From Bacteroidaceae bacterium (GTDB lineage: Bacteria; Bacteroidota; Bacteroidia; Bacteroidales; Bacteroidaceae), in the NCBI GenBank assembly GCA_030843315.1, contig JAUUPT010000076.1, forward strand, positions 1 through 17,440: a stretch of DNA of 17,440 nucleotides. The letters are read 5' to 3'. Below, in pieces: positions 1-7,640 of the stretch; positions within the stretch are counted from its first letter, which is position 1, and the number at the start of each line of letters is the position of its first letter. The notes under the pieces were generated by a model. The model saw nothing but the letters and a program-made list of their open reading frames with translations, did not search any database and had not been told where the DNA came from. The position numbers and the translations under genes are program-made.

Positions 1-1663
1 TAGGATCTTTCACACGGCGGGCAACCTCAATCTTTATTGTAGCAGCCGACTCCAACAAACCTCCGGCTTGCACCACCAAGTCTTCTACCGTCATCTTGTC
101 CGAATAAAGATATGTACCAGGATTGGCTACTTCACCATGAATAGTGAGCGTGGCTTCTTCTTTCAGATCATGAATGCTAGGAATATATAGAATATCATTT
201 TTTTGCAGTGGAATGTCAGGCACTGTTCCATTCAGCAAGCCTTTCACATCTACCGGAATGATTTCATGTGACAAATCTTCATTCTCACGATCAATGATGG
301 CACGGTTCATAAAAGCATCTCCACGAATACCTTCAGCTCTCTTTATCAACTGTTTCACCGTATTCACTTCTCCACTCAACTGGTACAAGCCTTCACGATA
401 TACAGCTCCACGAATCTCCACTCGATTCTCAAAACGCTCCAAAACAGAATCAACCGTTACCAAATCGGCATCGTCTATACGGAATACTGAATAATCCATT
501 TCTTCGACGTTGTAAATTTGGTGTTCTCGACCAGTCTTACGAACAATACGGATTGCCTTCTTATAAGCATCTCCCGTAAATCCACCGGCATACTTCAGCA
601 ATACGCTTGCTGTTTCTGTGGGTTTCATTTCATAGAACATAGGGCGCTTCACTTTGCCAAGTATCTGCACTAACGACTGATAAGGGTCCACAATAACGAC
701 ATCTCCGTCTTGCAAACGTATATTATCCTTCATCTTACCTTCCATAAGAAATTCATAAACGTCCAAATCAGCAATTACATTTCCATTACGTACCACTTTA
801 ATACTACGCAAACTACCGATTTTGTTTATACCGCCTGCACTATACAAAGCATGGAATACAGAAGCAAAGGAAGAAAGTGTATAGGTTCCGGGAACCATAA
901 CTTCTCCCATCACATTTACTTGGATGGAACGAATCTCTCCTAATGTTAGCTTTACTTGGGTAGAAGGTGCATTTCCAGTCACCCCCGAATAGATTCTTGC
1001 AAACTCTTGTTTCAAGTAGCTGTTCGCTTCCTTCACGGTTCTGCCGCTCAGGTATACCGGCCCTATATTATTGATAAGAATACTACCTTCCGGCGAGATA
1101 GTCTGACGGATGGTTGTTTCGGAAGCTCCCCAAACATCAATAATAACTTCATCTCCAGGACCCAAATGGTAATTCTCGGGAGTCGCTATATTCATACTGG
1201 GCTCAAAGGTCAATTTTTCATTTTTAAAGATATTATGACCATAGATTTGCTTAGTAGGATCTTCTTCTTCCTTCTTCGGCAAGAATTTCTTTTCCATAGC
1301 CAAAGAATCTTCGTACATTTTAAGTTGCTCATCAGTCATATTCTCCGGAGGAGTACGCAATCCTTTGGTTTTATCATCCGTCTTCTTTGTTTGCGTCATT
1401 CCACGCTGGCGGGCATTCTTTCCATCTTGAGTACTATTTTGTGAATCTCCTGATTTAGCCTCTTCTGCTTCTTTTTGTATTCTCTCAACTTGTTCCTTCG
1501 TTACTCCCCGTCGCATCAGTTCTGTAGTAATCTGTTTTTGAGTTTTACCCATCTGCTGGGCACTCTTAACATACTGAACGACTTGATCATCCGACATTTG
1601 TTGGGCAAAAGCCACTCCTGACAAAGTAAATATCAAGAAGAATAATGCTATTAATCTACGCAT
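1..1663 (-). CDS. SLBB-domain polysaccharide export outer-membrane protein (partial, C-terminus beyond left edge)
   Basis: An open frame reads leftward from an ATG at 1661-1663 to the window edge without a stop, giving 554 residues. Residues 1-21 look like a cleaved signal peptide ending AFAQ. Residues 22-150 are charged and probably helical. A Poly_export/Wza-type domain follows (LGPGDEVIIDVWG, 167-179). At least four SLBB-like repeats then begin near residues 249 (VMGEVMVPGTY), 333 (QILGKVKRPMF), 416 (EIRGAVYREGLY) and 508 (IHGEVANPGTY). The family forms outer-membrane channels that export capsule or exopolysaccharide. Escherichia coli Wza is a lipoprotein, but no lipobox cysteine follows the signal peptide here, so anchoring may differ. 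The CapD-like gene to the right on the same strand supports a surface-polysaccharide role. The polymer exported cannot be told from the sequence. Confidence 0.88.
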   Translation of the reverse strand, partial: MRRLIALFFLIFTLSGVAFAQQMSDDQVVQYVKSAQQMGKTQKQITTELMRRGVTKEQVERIQKEAEEAKSGDSQNSTQDGKNARQRGMTQTKKTDDKTKGLRTPPENMTDEQLKMYEDSLAMEKKFLPKKEEEDPTKQIYGHNIFKNEKLTFEPSMNIATPENYHLGPGDEVIIDVWGASETTIRQTISPEGSILINNIGPVYLSGRTVKEANSYLKQEFARIYSGVTGNAPSTQVKLTLGEIRSIQVNVMGEVMVPGTYTLSSFASVFHALYSAGGINKIGSLRSIKVVRNGNVIADLDVYEFLMEGKMKDNIRLQDGDVVIVDPYQSLVQILGKVKRPMFYEMKPTETASVLLKYAGGFTGDAYKKAIRIVRKTGREHQIYNVEEMDYSVFRIDDADLVTVDSVLERFENRVEIRGAVYREGLYQLSGEVNTVKQLIKRAEGIRGDAFMNRAIIDRENEDLSHEIIPVDVKGLLNGTVPDIPLQKNDILYIPSIHDLKEEATLTIHGEVANPGTYLYSDKMTVEDLVVQAGGLLESAATIKIEVARRVKDP

Positions 1664-1714
1664 AAGATATTCCGATTAATCTTTTGAGTTCTTTTAATGA
1701 ATATAAATTGGGGG

Positions 1715-1722
1715 CAAAGTTA
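1715..1722 (-). promoter_or_regulatory. Candidate -7 box for the export gene
   Basis: The minus strand reads TAACTTTG, an exact match to the Bacteroidota TAnnTTTG box, about 52 bp upstream of the export-gene ATG. No TTTG box is visible at the usual -33 spacing. It suggests the export gene can be transcribed separately from the CapD-like gene. Confidence 0.5.
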
Positions 1723-1827
1723 GCATATTATTTCTATAATAGATATTTATTTCAGCGCTAAGTTTCAGAAAAAGCATTAAAAGGTTTTCATTGCCATGAA
1801 GCTCTCAGTCACGGCGAAAGAAGTCGT

Positions 1828-3483
1828 TTATTCCGATGCAATTCTTTTCATTTCATCAATCAAAGCTGCCGTTTTCTCCGTATAACTATGTGCAACTAAT
1901 ACAGAAATTGCTTCGCGTAATTGCTCATAATCATAAACAGGTGGTATTTCTCTCATTATTTTCTCGTGAGAAGTAGGCTCCAAAGGGTTATTGCTAATTC
2001 CTTCAAACACATACACACTTCCACCATTCTTCATCACTCCAGCCTCTAAAATAAGCAGACAAGCTTCCGGTAATGTCATCAGACAGTGAGTCTTTTCGGG
2101 GTATACATCTCCAAAACGAATAATCAATAAATTACTGTAACTATTACCTTTGCTTTGCAAATACTGCCCATAGGATTGTACATACATTTCGGCTATGCGC
2201 TTGCTATATTCCATAGCATTACTAAGATGAGCCACCTTATCCGTAGATATCAGCACAATACGATCTACTCTGTATTTCACAGCCAATTCAATTACATTCA
2301 CCGTTCCCTGCACATTGGCTTGAATAGCTTCTGAAACATAGTCATCCATCAATTGGGCATGCTTATAAGCAGCAGCATGAAAAACCAGTTGAGGTTGTGT
2401 TTCCTTAAATATAGCTTCCATCCGGGTACGATTAGCCACATCAGCAACCAGCACACGAACATCCAAATTCTTCCAATGATCAGAAAGTTCCAACTGCACA
2501 TCATACAGAGGAGATTCAGCCTGATCCACCAATATCAACTGATACGGATTCAAAGCCGCCAATTGACGAACGATTCCCCGTCCTACAGCACCGGCAGCCC
2601 CTGTAATCATAATCCTGCGCCCTTCTATATGAACTGCGATCTTTCGCAAGTCTATCTGTACCGGTTCTCTTCGGAGCCAGTCCTCAATCTGAATATCTTT
2701 TATCATTCCATCATCCATACAATTGCTCAACGGTGGAACAGTCATCACATGAATGTTATGCGAATGCAGTTTTTCCAGCATACCGGAATTTTCCAAATCT
2801 CCGATCTTGCCCGGTGAAATAATAACCGTTTGCACATTCTTCTTCTTCAAGCGCTCAAATAGTCGATCATCATTAGCATACACCCGACACCCCATAGTAT
2901 GTTTGCCTATCATGTCCGGTTCATCAGAGATAAATCCACGCAAACGGTAATGATTATTACGGCTAACTCTTAAGGATTTTGCAACATTCACTCCCGTCCC
3001 ATAAAATCCAAAGATGAAAACATTCACGCAATGGCGGACATCGAAAGAGACAGCTTCATAAAGCATTTTCACCCCGATGCGCACACAGACCATAAATGAG
3101 AACGAGAGAACATATGCTATGAAAAGGATGCTATTAGGCAAGGTCTCACCTAGTCCTAAAGCTGACCAAACCAAATTTCCTAACCCCAATACTCCATACC
3201 CTAATGTAAGACTCCAAAACACACGATAGATATCAACAAAAGAGGAAAAACGAATAACCCCTACATATGTGTGAAGCAAATGAAAGAAAGATATATTGCA
3301 TAAAACAGAAAGGACTATCAGCCAAACGTACAGAGATACCTTATGGGGCATTTCTGATACTCCGAACTGCAAAGTACATGCTATAAGCATAGAAATTATG
3401 ACAATAATTACATCCACCAACAATACTGTCCACTTGGATGCTATTCGAGAAGAAAGATATTTATAATATACTCTAAAATTCAT
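1828..3483 (-). CDS. CapD/FlaA1-like membrane nucleotide-sugar dehydratase/epimerase, shortened
   Basis: The start chosen is the ATG at 3481-3483, giving 551 aa; a 30-residue longer frame would need a TTG at 3573. Four hydrophobic segments occupy roughly the first 145 residues, followed by a first nucleotide-binding-like domain (IFGFYGTGVNVA) and a classical SDR Rossmann domain (ITGAAGAVGRG, then FHAAAYKH). This is the layout of PglF/WbpM/CapD UDP-GlcNAc 4,6-dehydratases acting at the inner face of the membrane. The active-site stretch is STDKVAHLSNAMEYSKR. It keeps the Asp-Lys and the final Lys, but the usual AVNPTNVMG segment is changed. After RFGDV the protein jumps almost directly to MTLPEAC, and after YVFE it jumps to a short acidic tail. 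About 35 and 55 residues typical of the family seem absent. It may be a diverged or inactive relative. Confidence 0.8.
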   Translation of the reverse strand: MNFRVYYKYLSSRIASKWTVLLVDVIIVIISMLIACTLQFGVSEMPHKVSLYVWLIVLSVLCNISFFHLLHTYVGVIRFSSFVDIYRVFWSLTLGYGVLGLGNLVWSALGLGETLPNSILFIAYVLSFSFMVCVRIGVKMLYEAVSFDVRHCVNVFIFGFYGTGVNVAKSLRVSRNNHYRLRGFISDEPDMIGKHTMGCRVYANDDRLFERLKKKNVQTVIISPGKIGDLENSGMLEKLHSHNIHVMTVPPLSNCMDDGMIKDIQIEDWLRREPVQIDLRKIAVHIEGRRIMITGAAGAVGRGIVRQLAALNPYQLILVDQAESPLYDVQLELSDHWKNLDVRVLVADVANRTRMEAIFKETQPQLVFHAAAYKHAQLMDDYVSEAIQANVQGTVNVIELAVKYRVDRIVLISTDKVAHLSNAMEYSKRIAEMYVQSYGQYLQSKGNSYSNLLIIRFGDVYPEKTHCLMTLPEACLLILEAGVMKNGGSVYVFEGISNNPLEPTSHEKIMREIPPVYDYEQLREAISVLVAHSYTEKTAALIDEMKRIASE

Positions 3484-3631
3484 AACCGGTATCAGACTTA
3501 GTATTCTGCAAAGTTTAACCACAAAGATGGCTCTTTTCGCTTTATTATCCAATTTTTCATGAAAAAATATCAAGCCGGATAATTAGAAAAAGGAATCGAC
3601 TGAAATATTTCCAAAAAATCCGGCAATTCTT

Positions 3632-3661
3632 TTTGCATATTCAAATAAAGATGTACCTTTG
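3632..3661 (+). promoter_or_regulatory. Promoter of tRNA-Thr
   Basis: TTTG at 3632-3635 and TACCTTTG at 3654-3661 match both Bacteroidota promoter boxes with 18 bp between them. The mature tRNA starts 23 nt after the -7 box. Confidence 0.75.
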
Positions 3662-3684
3662 CACCCCGTAAACAAAGGTCTACC

Positions 3685-3757
<73 letters not shown>

Positions 3758-3762
3758 CTTCG

Positions 3763-3802
3763 AAAGGCTGATATTCATTCAACTGAATATCAGCCTTTTT
3801 CT
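3763..3802 (+). terminator. Rho-independent terminator of tRNA-Thr
   Basis: A perfect 15-bp inverted repeat (3763-3777 AAAGGCTGATATTCA with 3784-3798) has a 6-nt loop and runs into a T-tract right after the tRNA. Confidence 0.9.
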
Positions 3803-4293
3803 TCTCCCCAAAAACTGCCAAAATCATCCAATGAATCAATTCAGAAAACATTGCAACAATGGTTCCTGAACTTATTGCAGCTCACCCGATAATAGATAAC
3901 CGTACTATCTTAACTTCCTCAAATAGAAGCCGAGACTTGCCTTACCCGCAAGGTAATCTTAGAATAAAAGCTTTATTCTTAAAAATAAAGACTATATTCA
4001 TAAGAATAAAGCCTCTATTCTTACAACCAAAGGCTTTATTCCAAGTTTTCCTTGCGGACAAGATATCTTTTGAAGCAGGGAAGAATATCTTTCCCCAGGC
4101 ACGGCAGGAACGAATCATCGTGCAGAATGCATCCTCGCCACGAATCCAATTTATCCCGCGGCTGAAACATAATTCATCGAACTCATGTTAAGATTGGAAA
4201 TTCGTACCACCTGTAAATATCGAGTGAGCCCTTATTGCAGTAATGATTTCAGAGAACATTGTAATGATGCTACGGATTATTCCAAATTCTTGC
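3803..4293. other. Gene-free region between tRNA-Thr and mltG
   Basis: No convincing gene is seen. A 110-codon open frame (3859-4191, plus) lies here, but it has no ribosome binding site, no recognisable domain, and is dominated by the 21-bp repeat block. The region holds the 112-bp inverted structure at 3946-4057. It also has a diverged pair of 22-bp direct repeats (3840-3861 and 4248-4269, 18 of 22 identical, all differences transitions) and an exact 10-bp repeat CTTATTGCAG at 3871-3880 and 4231-4240. Confidence 0.6.
3946..4057. repeat. Four 21-bp palindromic tandem repeats inside an 8-bp inverted repeat
   Basis: Four imperfect 21-bp units start at 3961, 3982, 4003 and 4024. The best reads AGAATAAAAGCTTTATTCTT, itself nearly palindromic. 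The array is flanked by CCGCAAGG (3946-3953) and its exact reverse complement CCTTGCGG (4050-4057), so the whole block could fold into one long interrupted hairpin. Read as protein in the plus frame it gives 7-residue repeats (RIKALFL, KIKTIFI, RIKPLFL), a direct consequence of the 21-bp period. The function is unknown. Confidence 0.75.
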
Positions 4294-4301
4294 TAACTTT
4301 G
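4294..4301 (+). promoter_or_regulatory. Candidate -7 box for mltG
   Basis: TAACTTTG matches TAnnTTTG and ends 26 bp before the mltG ATG. No clear -33 TTTG is seen at the right distance. Confidence 0.55.
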
Positions 4302-4327
4302 CCCGACTAAAATACAGCAAAGACGAA

Positions 4328-5365
4328 ATGGAAAAGAAAAAGAAGAGAATATTCCTCGGAGCATTGGCGGCATTGCTTCTTATCGGTGTTGCTTGTGCAG
4401 GAGCAGTATATTATTATCTGTTTGCACCTCAATTTTATCCACAAAAGACAGTGTATATCTATATTGATCGAGACGATACGGCAGACTCTATATATAATAA
4501 GGTGAAAAGTCAGGGACATCCCAAAAACTTTACCGGCTTCCGCTGGATGGCCCAATATCGGAAATATCCGCAAAACATACATACCGGACGCTATGCCATA
4601 CGCCCGGGTGAGAACGTTTATCACGTATTCAGCCGCTTTTACCGGGGATATCAAGAGCCGATGAACCTGACAATCGGCAGTGTGCGGACGCTGGATAAAT
4701 TAGCACGCAGCGTAGGAAAACAGCTAATGATCGATTCTGCCGAAATAGCCAAGGCGATGAACGACTCTACCTTTCAAAAGAAGTTGGGATACAACAAAGA
4801 AACAATGCCTTGTCTTTTTATTCCTGAAACCTATCAAGTATACTGGGATATAAGCGTAGAAGAATTCTTCAACCGTATGCAGAAAGAACACCAGGGTTTT
4901 TGGAATCAGGAACGTCTGAACAAGGCCGCAGCAATCGGCATGACGCCTACAGAAGTATGTACTCTGGCTTCCATCGTAGAAGAAGAGACAAACAATAATC
5001 CCGAAAAGCCGATGGTGGCGGGACTTTACATCAATCGCCTGCACTCCGGCATACCTCTGCAGGCCGACCCTACCATCAAATTTGCCTTGCAAGACTTCGG
5101 TTTACGGAGAATCACCAATGCACATCTCAGTATCGATTCACCTTATAACACATATCTCAATGCCGGGCTTCCTCCCGGCCCGATACGCATCCCCTCTCCC
5201 ATCGGGCTGGATGCTGTGCTGAATTATACAAAGCATAATTACATTTATATGTGCGCCAAAGAAGATTTTTCGGGCACTCACAACTTTGCAGCCAGCTACG
5301 CCGAGCACATGAGAAATGCAAGAAAATATTGGAATGCATTAAACGAAAGAAAGATTTTCAAGTAA
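4328..5365 (+). CDS. mltG: Endolytic peptidoglycan transglycosylase MltG (YceG family)
   Basis: The protein is 345 aa, close to the family length. A short basic N-terminus and one transmembrane helix (about residues 7-31) anchor it in the inner membrane; the rest is periplasmic. Family landmarks are FIPETYQVYWD (164-174), the catalytic-region motif LASIVEEET (213-221) with the presumed catalytic Glu at 218, then LYINRL, LQADPTIKFAL, and the C-terminal SPYNTY and GLPPGPIRIPS. MltG cleaves nascent glycan strands within the chain and is thought to set the end of glycan polymerisation. It follows a TAnnTTTG box and is 52 bp upstream of iorA, which has its own candidate box. No terminator hairpin lies between them, so some read-through is possible. 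Confidence 0.95.
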   Translation: MEKKKKRIFLGALAALLLIGVACAGAVYYYLFAPQFYPQKTVYIYIDRDDTADSIYNKVKSQGHPKNFTGFRWMAQYRKYPQNIHTGRYAIRPGENVYHVFSRFYRGYQEPMNLTIGSVRTLDKLARSVGKQLMIDSAEIAKAMNDSTFQKKLGYNKETMPCLFIPETYQVYWDISVEEFFNRMQKEHQGFWNQERLNKAAAIGMTPTEVCTLASIVEEETNNNPEKPMVAGLYINRLHSGIPLQADPTIKFALQDFGLRRITNAHLSIDSPYNTYLNAGLPPGPIRIPSPIGLDAVLNYTKHNYIYMCAKEDFSGTHNFAASYAEHMRNARKYWNALNERKIFK

Positions 5366-5392
5366 TCTGATGATAAAATAAAAGCAAAATCC

Positions 5393-5400
5393 TATATTTG
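5393..5400 (+). promoter_or_regulatory. Candidate -7 box for the iorA-iorB-paaK operon
   Basis: TATATTTG is an exact TAnnTTTG match 17 bp upstream of the first iorA ATG and 41 bp upstream of the second. The -33 box is not recognisable. Confidence 0.5.
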
Positions 5401-5417
5401 CGTCTATTATCAAAACC

Positions 5418-7034
5418 ATGACTAACATTAAACAATCAAATATGAGCAAGCAACTCTTACTTGGCGATGAAGCCATTGCACAAGCTGCATTGGATGCGGG
5501 GCTCTCAGGCGTATACGCCTATCCCGGCACTCCTTCTACGGAAATAACCGAATATATTCAGATGGCACCGATTACTGCCGAACAAAACATCCACAACCGC
5601 TGGTGCTCCAACGAAAAGACTGCTATGGAAGCAGCCCTGGGTATGTCGTTTGCAGGAAAACGTGCATTAGTGTGCATGAAGCATGTGGGTATGAACGTAG
5701 CGGCCGACTGCTTTATCAATTCCGCCATTACAGGCGTAAAAGGCGGTCTGATTGTCGTTGCAGCCGATGACCCCAGTATGCACTCCTCGCAAAACGAACA
5801 AGACAGCCGTTTCTACGGTGATTTTTCATTGATTCCTATGTACGAACCGAGCAACCAGCAGGAAGCCTATGATATGGTATATAGCGGCTTCGCTTTCTCC
5901 GAACAAACCGGTGAACCGTTGCTGATGCGCATGGTTACGCGCCTGGCACACTCCCGCTCCGGTGTAGAACGCAAGGAACAGCAGGCGCAAAACGGAATTT
6001 CATTCGGCGAAGATCCGCGTCAATTTATCCTGCTGCCAGGAAACGCACGCAAGCGTTATAAAGTCTTACTGCAACGCCAGGATGAATTCATCAAAGCCTC
6101 CGAGAACTCTCCATACAATAAATACATTGACGGGACGAATAAGAAGTTGGGTATCGTAGCATGTGGAATCGGCTACAACTACCTGATGGAGAACTATCCC
6201 GACGGATGCGAATATCCGGTATTGAAAATCGGACAATATCCGCTGCCCAAAAAGCAATTAATGAAACTGATAGAGGAATGTGACGAAATACTGGTACTGG
6301 AAGACGGACAGCCATTCGTTGAAAAGCAACTGAAAGGTTATCTGGGCATCGGAGTGAAAGTAAAAGGCCGCCTGGACGGTACTCTTTCGCAAGATGGTGA
6401 ATTGAACCCGGACAACGTAGCACGTGCCGTAGGCAAAGAAAACAAAGCAGAATTCAGCGTACCTTCTCTCGTAGAGATGCGCCCACCTGCATTGTGCGAA
6501 GGTTGCGGACACCGCGATATGTACACGGTGCTTACCCAAGTGTTGAAAGAAGAATATCCGGCCTATAAAGTATTCAGCGACATCGGTTGCTACACATTGG
6601 GAGCTAGCGCCCCGTTCAATGCCATCAACTCTTGCGTGGACATGGGGGCCTCCATTACAATGGCGAAAGGAGCTTCGGATGCCGGCGTACATCCGGCAGT
6701 AGCCGTAATCGGCGATTCTACATTCACCCACTCGGGCATGACGGGATTACTGGATTGCGTCAACGAAAATGCCAATGTAACCATCGTCATTTCCGACAAT
6801 GAGACTACCGCCATGACCGGAGGACAAGATTCTGCCGGAACAGGACGCCTGGAGTCCATTTGCGCAGGTATCGGAGTAGCTCCGGAACATATCCGCGTCG
6901 TAATTCCTTTAAAGAAGAATTATGAAGAGATGAAGCAAATAATCCGTGAAGAAATAGAATATCGCGGTGTATCTGTCATCATCCCCCGCAGAGAGTGTAT
7001 CCAAACATTAGCACGTAAAAAACGAAACAAGTAA
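5418..7034 (+). CDS. iorA: Indolepyruvate:ferredoxin oxidoreductase, alpha subunit
   Basis: With IorB it oxidatively decarboxylates aryl-pyruvates (indole-, phenyl-, hydroxyphenylpyruvate) to aryl-acetyl-CoA, reducing ferredoxin; the reverse reaction is also possible. The N-terminal pyrimidine-binding domain has AYPGTPSTEIT (34-44). The C-terminal TPP-binding part has PPALCEGCGHRDMY (356-369), GDSTFTHSG (432-440) and the Mg-binding-type SDNETTAMTGGQ (459-470). Archaeal IorA continues into a two-cluster ferredoxin domain. Here the protein stops at about residue 538 just after IIPRRECIQ, with none of those cysteine motifs. The ATG at 5442 (MSKQLLLGDEA, 530 aa) is an equally good start because conservation begins there; neither ATG has a Shine-Dalgarno sequence. 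iorB starts 5 nt downstream, so the two are surely co-expressed. Confidence 0.93.
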   Translation: MTNIKQSNMSKQLLLGDEAIAQAALDAGLSGVYAYPGTPSTEITEYIQMAPITAEQNIHNRWCSNEKTAMEAALGMSFAGKRALVCMKHVGMNVAADCFINSAITGVKGGLIVVAADDPSMHSSQNEQDSRFYGDFSLIPMYEPSNQQEAYDMVYSGFAFSEQTGEPLLMRMVTRLAHSRSGVERKEQQAQNGISFGEDPRQFILLPGNARKRYKVLLQRQDEFIKASENSPYNKYIDGTNKKLGIVACGIGYNYLMENYPDGCEYPVLKIGQYPLPKKQLMKLIEECDEILVLEDGQPFVEKQLKGYLGIGVKVKGRLDGTLSQDGELNPDNVARAVGKENKAEFSVPSLVEMRPPALCEGCGHRDMYTVLTQVLKEEYPAYKVFSDIGCYTLGASAPFNAINSCVDMGASITMAKGASDAGVHPAVAVIGDSTFTHSGMTGLLDCVNENANVTIVISDNETTAMTGGQDSAGTGRLESICAGIGVAPEHIRVVIPLKKNYEEMKQIIREEIEYRGVSVIIPRRECIQTLARKKRNK

Positions 7035-7038
7035 AGCC

Positions 7039-7620
7039 ATGAAAAAAGACATCATACTTTCCGGCGTGGGAGGACAAGGCATCCTCTCTATCGCCACCGT
7101 AATAGGCAAAGCAGCCCTCAAGGACGGATTATATATGAAACAAGCGGAAGTACACGGCATGAGCCAGCGAGGCGGTGACGTACAGTCCAACCTACGCATC
7201 AGCGACCAGCCCATCGCTTCCGACCTTATCCCCACGGGCAAATGTGACCTTATTATTTCACTGGAACCAATGGAAGCGCTCCGCTACCTCCCCTACTTGA
7301 GCCCCAAAGGCTGGTTGGTGACCAACGAAGCTCCGTTCATCAATATACCTAATTATCCGGAAGAAGAAGCTATCAAAGCAGAGATCAACAAGTTGCCGCA
7401 GAAAATCATGCTAAATGTCAATGAAGTAGCTAAAGAAGTTGGCTCCACCCGTGTAGCCAATATCGTGCTGTTGGGTGCAACCATTCCTTTCCTTGGCATC
7501 GACTATGTGAAGATACAAGATAGCATTCGCGAAATCTTCCAGCGCAAAGGAGACGACATTGTAGAAATGAACCTCAAAGCACTGGCTGCCGGTAAGGATA
7601 TCGCAGAAAAACTGATGTAG
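7039..7620 (+). CDS. iorB: Indolepyruvate:ferredoxin oxidoreductase, beta subunit
   Basis: A 193-aa protein of the pyruvate-oxidoreductase gamma type. It opens with the glycine-rich motif SGVGGQGILS (8-17), followed by the typical AEVHGMSQRGGDVQSNLRIS stretch. It partners IorA in the cytoplasmic 2-oxoacid oxidoreductase, forming the CoA-side domain. The 4-nt gap after iorA and 20-nt gap before paaK indicate one transcript. The length matches the family and nothing appears missing. Confidence 0.94.
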   Translation: MKKDIILSGVGGQGILSIATVIGKAALKDGLYMKQAEVHGMSQRGGDVQSNLRISDQPIASDLIPTGKCDLIISLEPMEALRYLPYLSPKGWLVTNEAPFINIPNYPEEEAIKAEINKLPQKIMLNVNEVAKEVGSTRVANIVLLGATIPFLGIDYVKIQDSIREIFQRKGDDIVEMNLKALAAGKDIAEKLM

Positions 7621-7640
7621 TAATTAATCTTTTTAATACC

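Noticed and set aside
174..1444. Plus-strand frames of 77-162 codons opposite the export gene
   Set aside because: They are antisense to a well-supported gene and show no domain-like sequence.
1828..3573. TTG start at 3573 for the CapD-like gene
   Set aside because: It adds 30 residues unlike the family before the usual YYKYLSSR start; the ATG at 3483 fits better.
3859..4191. 110-codon open frame with seven-residue repeats
   Set aside because: No domain, no ribosome binding site, and the repeats follow from the 21-bp palindromic DNA units, so it is probably not a gene.
6066..6859. Several minus-strand frames inside iorA
   Set aside because: Antisense to a strongly conserved gene; no recognisable protein features.
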